Positions 1-4,814 of a stretch of DNA of 5,431 bases are shown piece by piece. The notes under the pieces are model-generated. The model saw only the letters and a list, made by a program, of their open reading frames with translations, searched no databases and was not told the DNA's origin. Source of the DNA: Ignavibacteriaceae bacterium (GTDB lineage: Bacteria; Bacteroidota; Ignavibacteria; Ignavibacteriales; Ignavibacteriaceae); the NCBI GenBank assembly GCA_025455085.1, contig JALONF010000151.1, positions 1 through 5,431 of the forward strand, given 5' to 3'. Numbering within the stretch: the first letter of the stretch is position 1; every line of letters begins with the position of its first letter. A program made the position numbers and the translations under genes.

Positions 1-560
1 ACAAATAAAAATTGTAAAGCTACAGTCTGATCCTGGAGTTTTGAGAAATATGAATAAAGTAATTCGCCACCAACAGCCATCGATTCATTGATTGGATAAG
101 TGTAAGAAATCCCGGTGTGTGCACCAATACTTATCTGATTACTTTTTATATTTTCTCCAAATGCTTCGCCAGAATTAAAGAGTAGATACATTCCCGAACC
201 CGCCGATAATTTAATATTGGGTAAAATTTTCATTGATATCACGATAAATACAGGAATTGTATACATCGATGCCGATAGATCAGTTGTTCCAAATTCAGTT
301 TCATATCCTTCATAATTAAATGAATACAGATATTGGTAACCGGTTTCTAATCCTATACTCAGTAAGTGTTCAGGATTCCACATAACTTTAATATTTCCGG
401 AGAAACCATTCTTGTTCAATTTATCATAATCCATTGTTGTAAAGAACCTTGAATAGCCAATTCCTAATTCAGTTGAAAGGGAATATGTTGTATCATTTAA
501 CTGAGGGAAAACCGTACAGGATAAGATTGCTACGATCATTAATGTTTTTAATAATTTCAT
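1..560 (-). CDS. Outer-membrane beta-barrel protein, 3' end cut by the window
   Basis: The reading frame is open from an ATG at 560-558 to the window edge (186 full codons plus two bases) and has no stop, so the C-terminus is missing. The N-terminus MKLLKTLMIVAILSC is a signal sequence; I-L-S-C15 could be read as a weak lipobox, but the rest looks like a barrel, so cleavage by signal peptidase I around P19-Q20 is equally possible. After it come alternating hydrophobic/polar strands rich in Gly, Tyr and Phe (for example ELGIGYSRFF at 31-40, LLSIGLETGYQYLYSF at 66-81, IKLSAGSGMYLLF at 116-128), typical of small OMP_b-brl-type barrels. The final visible residues ALQFLF resemble a last beta-strand, so the protein probably ends soon after. 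The start lies 9 nt after the GDPD stop, with a weak GAGA Shine-Dalgarno at 570-567, so it is very likely the third gene of that operon. Substrate unknown. Confidence 0.8.
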   Translation of the reverse strand, partial: MKLLKTLMIVAILSCTVFPQLNDTTYSLSTELGIGYSRFFTTMDYDKLNKNGFSGNIKVMWNPEHLLSIGLETGYQYLYSFNYEGYETEFGTTDLSASMYTIPVFIVISMKILPNIKLSAGSGMYLLFNSGEAFGENIKSNQISIGAHTGISYTYPINESMAVGGELLYSYFSKLQDQTVALQFLF

Positions 561-569
561 ATTGATTCT

Positions 570-1817
570 CTAATCTTGAATGTAGTGGAAATAAGAGACT
601 ATTGTAGGATAGTTTGTTAGAATGCCATCAAACTGACCTTCGTTAATAAATTGCTCAATGTAATTTTCATCATCTAATGTCCACGTAAAAACTTTTCTCC
701 CCTCAGCTTGCATTTGTTGCACGGTTGAAGTTTGAGTTCCCTGTGTCCATCTTGGTGCCCAGATCATTGAGTTTGCTTCTCTGACCTGATCAATTGATAA
801 CTCGCATAAAGAAGGCACATCCTGATAATTTGGCTGCTCAAGAAATTTATCGTAAACATCATCGGCTGGAATACCGAGATAAATTTTCAAATCTCTTCCC
901 ATCAACACGGCTCTTTCATTTATTTCTGTAAGAAGTGCGATTGAGGCAGGAACTACATCAACATCTTTTGTATCAAGCCAAACTGTTTTAATATTAGTTT
1001 CTTCGAGTGTAAACTCGAGCGCTTCTCTTAAAGAGGGAATCTTTTCTCCATTCCTTAGGGTAACGAGGGTTCTCAACTGTGCCCAGGTAAAATCTTCAAT
1101 GTTTCCCCAGATTAAACTTTTCTGAGTAAGCCGAAGATTTATATCGCCATCGTGGTAGATAAAAGGCACACCATCTCTTGAAAGTCTTGCATCTATTTCA
1201 ATCCCAGTAGTTCCAAATCTCTCCGCAATATTTATCATTTCAATTGAATTTTCTGAAACACCAAGGTAATCGGAATTTCTTCCGCCGCCACGATGCGCCA
1301 GAATTTCGAAATTGCTTTCTTTAACTTTTTGGCTGAATGGCCTTTTATATTTGAGAACCAAAGGAATTGCAGCCAACTCATTTCCAACACCATAACTACC
1401 GATAAATTTAATAGTGGTGAAAGTTGAGTCACCTGAAAGTATTTCACTTCCACCTTCATCTGAAGGGATATAAAAAGTTGCTGAGCCAGTTTCCGTATTT
1501 GTTGAATATCTCCAATAGCCAAAAAAGAATAGAACTGAGTCCAGATATCCACTCTCAAGTACTATATATCCACCATTCTTTCCAGCAAAGATTGATAACC
1601 TGTCACGGTTCCATTTAACGACTACCTGATCACCGAGCAGATCGGTACCTGCTGTCACCTCGTATACACCTTCCATAATTGGCTTTACATTTTCAGGAAG
1701 GGGATAGGTTTGATCAAGAAAACCGCTTGCATCAACCACAGGTGTAATTACTTCCACTTCATTATTACATGAATAGATGAAAAGACACGCGGCAAGTATT
1801 AAAAATATTTTTTTCAT
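570..1817 (-). CDS. Lipoprotein glycerophosphodiester phosphodiesterase (GDPD/GlpQ-like) with an extra N-terminal domain
   Basis: 415 aa. The N-terminus is a lipoprotein signal with probable acylated Cys17 (I-Y-S-C). Residues about 26-165 form a beta-rich segment of unknown family, and residues about 170-410 are a GDPD TIM-barrel (PF03009 type). Visible GDPD signatures are H175-R-G-G, SENS at 188-191 (usual PENT), E207-I-D209 followed by G-V-P-F-I-Y-H222-D, and L-D282-T-K284 in place of the common LEIK. The C-terminal part has TWTLDD at 378-383 and GILTNYP at 398-404 (usual G-I-x-T-D-x-P). H175, E207, D209 and H222 match the known metal and acid/base residues, so activity is expected: hydrolysis of glycerophosphodiesters to glycerol-3-phosphate and an alcohol, in the periplasm or at the cell surface. 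It lies between two barrel genes, 11 nt after one and 9 nt before the other. Asn402 for the usual Asp is the main oddity. GDPD assignment is strong; true substrate and membrane side are unknown. Confidence 0.93.
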   Translation of the reverse strand: MKKIFLILAACLFIYSCNNEVEVITPVVDASGFLDQTYPLPENVKPIMEGVYEVTAGTDLLGDQVVVKWNRDRLSIFAGKNGGYIVLESGYLDSVLFFFGYWRYSTNTETGSATFYIPSDEGGSEILSGDSTFTTIKFIGSYGVGNELAAIPLVLKYKRPFSQKVKESNFEILAHRGGGRNSDYLGVSENSIEMINIAERFGTTGIEIDARLSRDGVPFIYHDGDINLRLTQKSLIWGNIEDFTWAQLRTLVTLRNGEKIPSLREALEFTLEETNIKTVWLDTKDVDVVPASIALLTEINERAVLMGRDLKIYLGIPADDVYDKFLEQPNYQDVPSLCELSIDQVREANSMIWAPRWTQGTQTSTVQQMQAEGRKVFTWTLDDENYIEQFINEGQFDGILTNYPTIVSYFHYIQD

Positions 1818-1825
1818 ATTTGATA

Positions 1826-1830
1826 TCTTC
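1826..1830 (-). promoter_or_regulatory. Ribosome binding site overlapping the upstream stop codon
   Basis: The minus strand reads TGAAGATATCAAATATG. GAAGA (1830-1826) lies 8 nt before the GDPD start ATG, and its first two bases are the last two of the TGA stop of the upstream barrel gene (1831-1829). A terminating ribosome would therefore sit on the initiation site of the next gene, which suggests translational coupling. The SD is weaker than those of the 3808 and 4482 genes. Confidence 0.55.
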
Positions 1831-2548
1831 AGAATATAAATGTAAATGTTGCTTCAGGTATATAAAATGTTCTGTCAAAGGTTGAAAATGCAGCCCACAT
1901 CGGGTAATAAAATTTTAAAAAGGTTGATCTCACGCCAAGAACAACATAGTTATCACTCCAAAATGGCTGCTCAACATAAACTCCGATTGTCCACCCATTG
2001 AAAAAATCCAGATCGTTTTCAATTTCTGAGTCACCATTTTTAGATTGCTCGGCAAGATTGAAAACCAATTCCGATTTCAGAGACAGAGTAAATTTTTCGA
2101 ACTGATATCCGGCACTGATATTTGGATACAACGCCCATCCATTAAACTTTGTATCGAATCCGAATTGCTCGAGTTTCCCCACATAAAATGAAAGGTCAGT
2201 GCCAACAGAAAAAGCTAGTTTATCAAACTGGTAATTCCATTTGGGACCCAGCATAAAATTAAAAGTTACTATATTAGTCTCAACGCTGCCCTCTGCTAAA
2301 AAATTTTCCGGCAAACCATATTTCAGTCTATATGAAAACAATGGTGCTCTGAAAACATCATCGGTTTCAACAACATCTTCCGGAAGCTTTGCCATTGCTA
2401 TACCTAATGAACTAACTATTTGCCCTGTTCGAAAGGTATGCGGATAGAAGAATGTATTTTCATTGAAGTTTAATTGTTGAGCAATTCCAACTGGGGTGAA
2501 ATACACGACAATTATAATAGTAAAAAGTAGGTTTAGAAGAATTTTCAT
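1829..2548 (-). CDS. Outer-membrane beta-barrel protein, 239 aa, first gene of the GDPD operon
   Basis: Complete gene with ATG at 2548-2546 preceded by TTAGG (AGG at 2558-2556, 7 nt spacing). A signal peptide covers residues 1-23 (hydrophobic LLFTIIIVVYF, cleavage expected at G-I-A23/Q-Q). The mature part has no catalytic motif. It consists of amphipathic strands separated by short polar turns, for example FRAPLFSYRLKYGL (66-79), IVTFNFMLGPKWNYQF (93-108), LAFSVGTDLSFYVG (111-124), ISAGYQFEKFTLSLKSELVF (144-163) and TIGVYVEQPFW (187-197). It ends in ATFTFIF with a C-terminal Phe, the usual recognition signal of Bam-assembled barrels. Alternating conserved patterns of this kind suggest roughly 10-12 strands, but the family is not identified. 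It is the promoter-proximal gene of a unit with GDPD and a second barrel, so a role in passage or anchoring of a GDPD substrate is possible but unproven. Confidence 0.85.
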   Translation of the reverse strand: MKILLNLLFTIIIVVYFTPVGIAQQLNFNENTFFYPHTFRTGQIVSSLGIAMAKLPEDVVETDDVFRAPLFSYRLKYGLPENFLAEGSVETNIVTFNFMLGPKWNYQFDKLAFSVGTDLSFYVGKLEQFGFDTKFNGWALYPNISAGYQFEKFTLSLKSELVFNLAEQSKNGDSEIENDLDFFNGWTIGVYVEQPFWSDNYVVLGVRSTFLKFYYPMWAAFSTFDRTFYIPEATFTFIF

Positions 2549-2588
2549 TTAGATGCCTAATAATTTTTTTTGCCCGATATAAATTAGC

Positions 2589-2617
2589 ATTTTAAAAGAA
2601 TAAATAAATAATGTCAT
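2589..2617 (-). promoter_or_regulatory. Sigma70-like promoter of the barrel-GDPD-barrel operon
   Basis: On the minus strand, ATGACA (2617-2612; 5/6 to TTGACA) is followed by a 17-nt spacer and TAAAAT (2594-2589; 5/6 to TATAAT). Initiation is expected near 2582, giving a leader of roughly 35 nt before the ATG at 2548. It is placed between a strong terminator and the first gene of the next unit, where a promoter is needed. Caution: the background is very AT-rich, and if the host uses a Bacteroidetes-type sigma factor (TTTG / TAnnTTTG) this match would mean less. Confidence 0.55.
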
Positions 2618-2650
2618 AAAAAAACCGGTTGAAGATCACTCCAACCGGTT
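2618..2650 (-). terminator. Intrinsic (Rho-independent) terminator of the DUF4136-barrel-Spy-like unit
   Basis: A perfect 9-bp stem, AACCGGTTG (2650-2642) and CAACCGGTT (2631-2623), encloses a 10-nt loop. On the minus strand it runs into seven consecutive T residues (2624-2618, the first two belonging to the stem). It starts 16 nt after the TAG stop of the Spy-like gene. The GC-rich core in an otherwise AT-rich gap, together with the T tract, makes it a classical terminator for leftward transcription. The other strand has only a broken T run after the stem, so bidirectional action is doubtful. Confidence 0.92.
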
Positions 2651-2666
2651 AATAATTTTTCCTGCT

Positions 2667-3137
2667 CTATTGAGCACCTGGTTTTTTAGCCAGGGGTAAA
2701 TTCGAGTTAATGCTTAAATCTATTAGCGACTGTATTTCGTATTCGAGCTGCATATACTTAGCTGCTACAATTGCACCTAAAGCTTCGGAAAATTTCTCAT
2801 AATATTTTTTGTTCAGATCTAATCGGTCGTCCTGAAAATCAAAAGCTGTTTCAATGAGTTGATTAGCTTTTTCATCTGAAAGAACATCATAATTTGCTGC
2901 GAAGTCTTTGATGTTTGCTATACGTTTTTCAGATAATTTATCCAGCTCATATTCAAATTCCTTATAAATAGGCCAGAAAGCAGCTGACTGAGTTTCATCG
3001 AACTGCATAACTTCAGTAATGATGGCTTTTTTATCTGTCTTTAAATCTGATTTGAGAAGCTCGATATAACTATCCAGATCCTGAGCAAATACACTTGTAA
3101 ATGAAAACAGGAATGAAATTAAAAGTAATTTTTTCAT
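2667..3137 (-). CDS. Spy/CpxP-like small periplasmic helical protein, 156 aa
   Basis: I start this gene at ATG 3137-3135, not at an in-frame ATG at 3185. The downstream start has AGAAAGG 6 nt before it and gives a proper signal peptide MKKLLLISFLFSFTSVFA with cleavage before Q19-D; the longer start would put 16 polar residues ahead of the signal and overlap the preceding gene. The mature protein (about 138 aa) is almost entirely charged amphipathic helix with heptad-like spacing, including ETQSAAFWPIYKEFEYELDKL (48-68), FAANYDVLSDEKANQLIETA (79-98) and FQDDRLDLNKKYYEKFSEAL (101-120). The FWPIY-x-x-(Y/F)-x-x-E-L pattern, followed by a loop with LSDEKA and another helix pair, resembles Spy/CpxP (LTXXQ) periplasmic chaperone-like proteins, though no exact LTxxQ is present. 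It is the last gene of its unit, 35 nt after a barrel gene and 16 nt before the terminator. A chaperone or envelope-stress role is an inference. Confidence 0.82.
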   Translation of the reverse strand: MKKLLLISFLFSFTSVFAQDLDSYIELLKSDLKTDKKAIITEVMQFDETQSAAFWPIYKEFEYELDKLSEKRIANIKDFAANYDVLSDEKANQLIETAFDFQDDRLDLNKKYYEKFSEALGAIVAAKYMQLEYEIQSLIDLSINSNLPLAKKPGAQ

Positions 3138-3143
3138 TATTAA

Positions 3144-3150
3144 CCTTTCT
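3144..3150 (-). promoter_or_regulatory. Ribosome binding site that decides the start of the Spy-like gene
   Basis: AGAAAGG on the minus strand ends 6 nt before the ATG at 3137-3135. No comparable purine run precedes the alternative in-frame ATG at 3185, which lies inside the end of the upstream gene. Together with the signal peptide that follows, this selects the shorter protein. Confidence 0.75.
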
Positions 3151-3172
3151 GAAATATTTGATTCAACAAATT

Positions 3173-3808
3173 TTATGGTTCCCAAACAAAGCCAACGTTT
3201 ATTGCCCAGTATGAATTATTTATGTCATTGCCGATTGCATCCTGACCGGAGAAATACATGTTATACTTTCCATTAATTAATAATCCAAAATCTCTTTCAA
3301 CAGGAATTGCAACTCCAACTTCCGGTGCAACACCCCATTGCCACTGGTCATTATCCCATAAGTATATTCCAATTGCTTTTCGCTGAAGCATTATAGATCC
3401 GCCAGCATTCAATCCGATATATGGTCTTAATGATTTTCTTTCACCAAAGTAGTAATGGATATTTGCCATGATAGGAAATGAGTTAATAGTGTTTTCCTGA
3501 GTCCCATAAATTGCACCCGGAGGATCAGTATTGAGTTCAGTCAGTCCGGTTACCTTTTCATACATAGTATTCCATCCGAAGAATAATCCTACAGATAAGT
3601 TTTTTTGAACCGCATAACGGTAATCCAATCCAATTCCCCACCAGCCGATATCTTCAATAATATCTTTTGTATCGCCAGATGGAACTGAAACTGAATAAGT
3701 AAGAGCTCCATACCATTGCTCTCTCTGTGCGTAGCTGCTGCTAAACAACAAAATTGTTAAAGCAAGTACAGAAAGTAATTGCCAAAATTTAATTTGAGTA
3801 ATTTTCAT
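3173..3808 (-). CDS. Outer-membrane beta-barrel protein, 211 aa
   Basis: Complete gene from ATG 3808-3806, preceded by a good Shine-Dalgarno AAGGA (3820-3816, 7 nt spacing). The signal peptide spans residues 1-27, with a hydrophobic core LLSVLALTILLF and cleavage at S-Y-A27/Q-R. Amphipathic strands follow: WYGALTYSVSVPSGD (32-46), WWGIGLDYRYAVQKNLSVGLFFGW (56-79, strand-turn-strand), FPIMANIHYYFG (111-122), LRPYIGLNAGGSIML (127-141), WGVAPEVGVAIPV (158-170) and YWAINVGFVWEP at the end. The pattern P-I-M-A-N-I-H-Y-Y-F … L-R-P-Y-I-G-L-N-A-G-G is characteristic of small eight-stranded OmpW/OMP_b-brl-like barrels. The last residue is Pro rather than Phe, though an aromatic Trp lies two residues before it. 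It is the middle gene between a DUF4136 lipoprotein (62 nt upstream) and a Spy-like protein (35 nt downstream). Ligand unknown. Confidence 0.85.
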   Translation of the reverse strand: MKITQIKFWQLLSVLALTILLFSSSYAQREQWYGALTYSVSVPSGDTKDIIEDIGWWGIGLDYRYAVQKNLSVGLFFGWNTMYEKVTGLTELNTDPPGAIYGTQENTINSFPIMANIHYYFGERKSLRPYIGLNAGGSIMLQRKAIGIYLWDNDQWQWGVAPEVGVAIPVERDFGLLINGKYNMYFSGQDAIGNDINNSYWAINVGFVWEP

Positions 3809-3870
3809 TTTGATATCCTTATAATTTTTAACTTCAAATTTTTATTATTTATTTTAACTAATGCTAAAGG

Positions 3871-4482
3871 TTATTTACCTTCACCAAGATATGGTGATTG
3901 ATCAAATGCTTGATCAATATTTTTATTGATTCTTGATTCAAGTCCTGCGCTTGTATCGTCAAGCAATCCATTTATTGCAGCAATCCATAAACCGGGTCTA
4001 TCATCGATTACAGTTCTGTCAATCATTGCAATTATAATTGTCCCGGTCTCATAAGTATAATAAACGGGGTAACACCAGCCATAGTAAGGATACCAATAGG
4101 ACCAATAGCCGGAATAGCATCCTCCACCAACCCAGGTAGAAGATGTAACTATGACAGCAATCACGACATCAGCATCGGAGGGATTTGAAGTTGAATTAAA
4201 CCCAATGTCCTCTAAATTGTTTTCAATACCGTTCAAGATAGTGGCTTTATTGGTTGGGCTTATATCGTCATTAGGGATGAGAGATTGACTTTCATCATCA
4301 AATGTATAGACAGTATCGGACATAATATATGTATCGTAATTTGAGAAATCAGCTTCTTCATCGTAGAATGTTGCTACGATATCTGTATCGCTGTATGTTA
4401 ATTCATCGCCCGGATAACATGATTGCAATATGAATATTGCAGCAGCGATAAATATGATTAAGCTCAATGTTGTTTTTCTCAT
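3871..4482 (-). CDS. DUF4136-type lipoprotein, 203 aa
   Basis: ATG at 4482-4480 has a strong Shine-Dalgarno GGAAGGT (4496-4490, 7 nt spacing). The lipoprotein signal MRKTTLSLIIFIAAAIFILQSC gives acylated Cys22. DUF4136 (PF13590) hallmarks in order are DFSNYDTYIMSD (45-56), an acidic linker, a helix NGIENNLEDIGF (84-95) leading to PSDADVVIAVIV (101-112), the strand GTIIIAMIDR (147-156), LWIAAINGLL (165-174) and a C-terminal helix with IDQAFDQSPYL (189-199). Between the two central strands lies an insert rich in Gly, Tyr and Trp (about 117-144) with two cysteines, C122 and C137. DUF4136 proteins are envelope lipoproteins of unknown biochemical role. This is the first gene of a unit with a barrel and a Spy-like protein, suggesting a structural or maintenance job in the envelope. 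Family call is confident; function is not known. Confidence 0.88.
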   Translation of the reverse strand: MRKTTLSLIIFIAAAIFILQSCYPGDELTYSDTDIVATFYDEEADFSNYDTYIMSDTVYTFDDESQSLIPNDDISPTNKATILNGIENNLEDIGFNSTSNPSDADVVIAVIVTSSTWVGGGCYSGYWSYWYPYYGWCYPVYYTYETGTIIIAMIDRTVIDDRPGLWIAAINGLLDDTSAGLESRINKNIDQAFDQSPYLGEGK

Positions 4483-4572
4483 AGAATTTACCTTCCAGTT
4501 TATTGTTAATAATTATTATCTAAGTTCTGATTTTGCAGAGTAAAATATAACTTGATACCGTAAATTATTGTA

Positions 4573-4601
4573 ATTTTTGAATATAAAATAGAGTACGTCA
4601 A
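4573..4601 (-). promoter_or_regulatory. Weak promoter candidate for the DUF4136 unit
   Basis: Minus strand TTGACG (4601-4596; 5/6 to TTGACA), 17-nt spacer, then AAAAAT (4578-4573; 4/6 to TATAAT). Start would be near 4566, leaving a leader of about 84 nt. An alternative is TATATT at 4549-4544 with a poor -35 (TTACAA, 4573-4568, 18-nt spacer). The AT-rich background makes chance matches likely; the main support is that a promoter is required somewhere in this gap and that an inverted repeat sits 7 nt upstream of the TTGACG. Confidence 0.3.
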
Positions 4602-4608
4602 ACTTGTC

Positions 4609-4634
4609 CGAAATAGGTACTTAGTCCTATTCCG
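4609..4634. repeat. Inverted repeat with 9-bp arms, possible operator or hairpin
   Basis: Left arm CGAAATAGG (4609-4617), 8-nt spacer, right arm CCTATTCCG (4626-4634), matching at 8 of 9 positions. As minus-strand RNA the odd position becomes a G-U pair, so a 9-bp stem can form. It is the most GC-containing element of the gap and lies just upstream of the TTGACG candidate -35. It could be a dimeric regulator site or a transcript 3' structure; no T tract follows it, so it is not a classical terminator. Confidence 0.45.
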
Positions 4635-4692
4635 ATCCAATATATAATATTATAATTGTCTAATCCTGATCTAATTATTTATGGATGTAAAT

Positions 4693-4723
4693 ATTACTTG
4701 CTTAAAATTCTGGTACAAGTAAT
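4693..4723. repeat. 8-bp inverted repeat with 15-nt loop
   Basis: ATTACTTG (4693-4700) and CAAGTAAT (4716-4723) are perfect inverted copies 15 nt apart. No T tract follows on either strand. In such AT-rich DNA an 8-bp repeat may be chance, so only the structure is claimed. Confidence 0.3.
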
Positions 4724-4740
4724 TACTCAAACATCTTAAT

Positions 4741-4759
4741 TGTAAAAAAGTTTCTTACA
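4741..4759. repeat. 19-bp near-palindrome after the transporter gene
   Basis: TGTAAAAAA and TTTCTTACA flank a central G (arms match 8 of 9; the mismatch is a G-U pair in minus-strand RNA). It begins 15 nt after the stop of the transporter-type gene. The arms carry the A/T runs themselves, so it could act as a poor terminator or a protein-binding palindrome; neither is established. Confidence 0.3.
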
Positions 4760-4814
4760 CTCTACTATTTAAGATTAAAAAAACGCCATCTGCCATGCAG
4801 CTGAAATAGTAGAG
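4760..4814. repeat. 11-bp perfect inverted repeat bracketing a stop codon
   Basis: CTCTACTATTT (4760-4770) and AAATAGTAGAG (4804-4814) are exact inverted copies 33 nt apart; after one mismatch, two further base pairs (4772-4773 with 4801-4802) extend the stem inward. The loop holds the last codons and the TAA stop (4777-4775) of the transporter-type gene, including a run of seven T on the coding strand. The transcript could fold its 3' end into a long stem here. Confidence 0.45.

Larger units (their letters stand above)
4483..4774. other. Intergenic region with inverted repeats, no gene
   Basis: This 292-bp gap separates the transporter-type barrel gene from the DUF4136 unit. It is very AT-rich, has no credible ORF on either strand and no tRNA-like or other RNA gene that I can recognise. 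It holds the end of the upstream transcript (repeats at 4741-4759 and 4760-4814), a stem at 4693-4723, a relatively GC-rich inverted repeat at 4609-4634, a weak promoter candidate at 4573-4601 and the Shine-Dalgarno of the DUF4136 gene. I found no clear intrinsic terminator with a T tract after the upstream gene. Confidence 0.7.

Noticed and set aside
1235..1558. 107-aa minus-strand open frame
   Set aside because: It lies wholly inside the GDPD gene in another frame, has no signal or recognisable domain and no ribosome binding site; the GDPD frame carries clear family motifs.
1424..1618. 64-aa plus-strand open frame
   Set aside because: Antisense to the N-terminal part of the GDPD gene; no domain or start signal that would support it.
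2241..2447. 68-aa plus-strand open frame
   Set aside because: Antisense to the 239-aa barrel gene, whose signal peptide and barrel pattern are convincing; the plus frame shows no protein-like features.
2677..2694. Small stem CCTGG/CCAGG with a T-rich loop near the end of the Spy-like gene
   Set aside because: Five base pairs inside coding sequence and no T tract after the stem on either strand; the real terminator is at 2650-2618.
3867..3881. AAGGT/ACCTT hairpin at the stop codon of the DUF4136 gene
   Set aside because: Only five base pairs with no following T run, and the downstream genes look co-transcribed; not supported as a terminator.
4791..4801. CTGC/GCAG mini-hairpin followed a few bases later by seven T on the minus strand
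   Set aside because: The stem is only four base pairs with a three-base loop and lies inside the last codons, with six bases before the T run; too weak to call a terminator.
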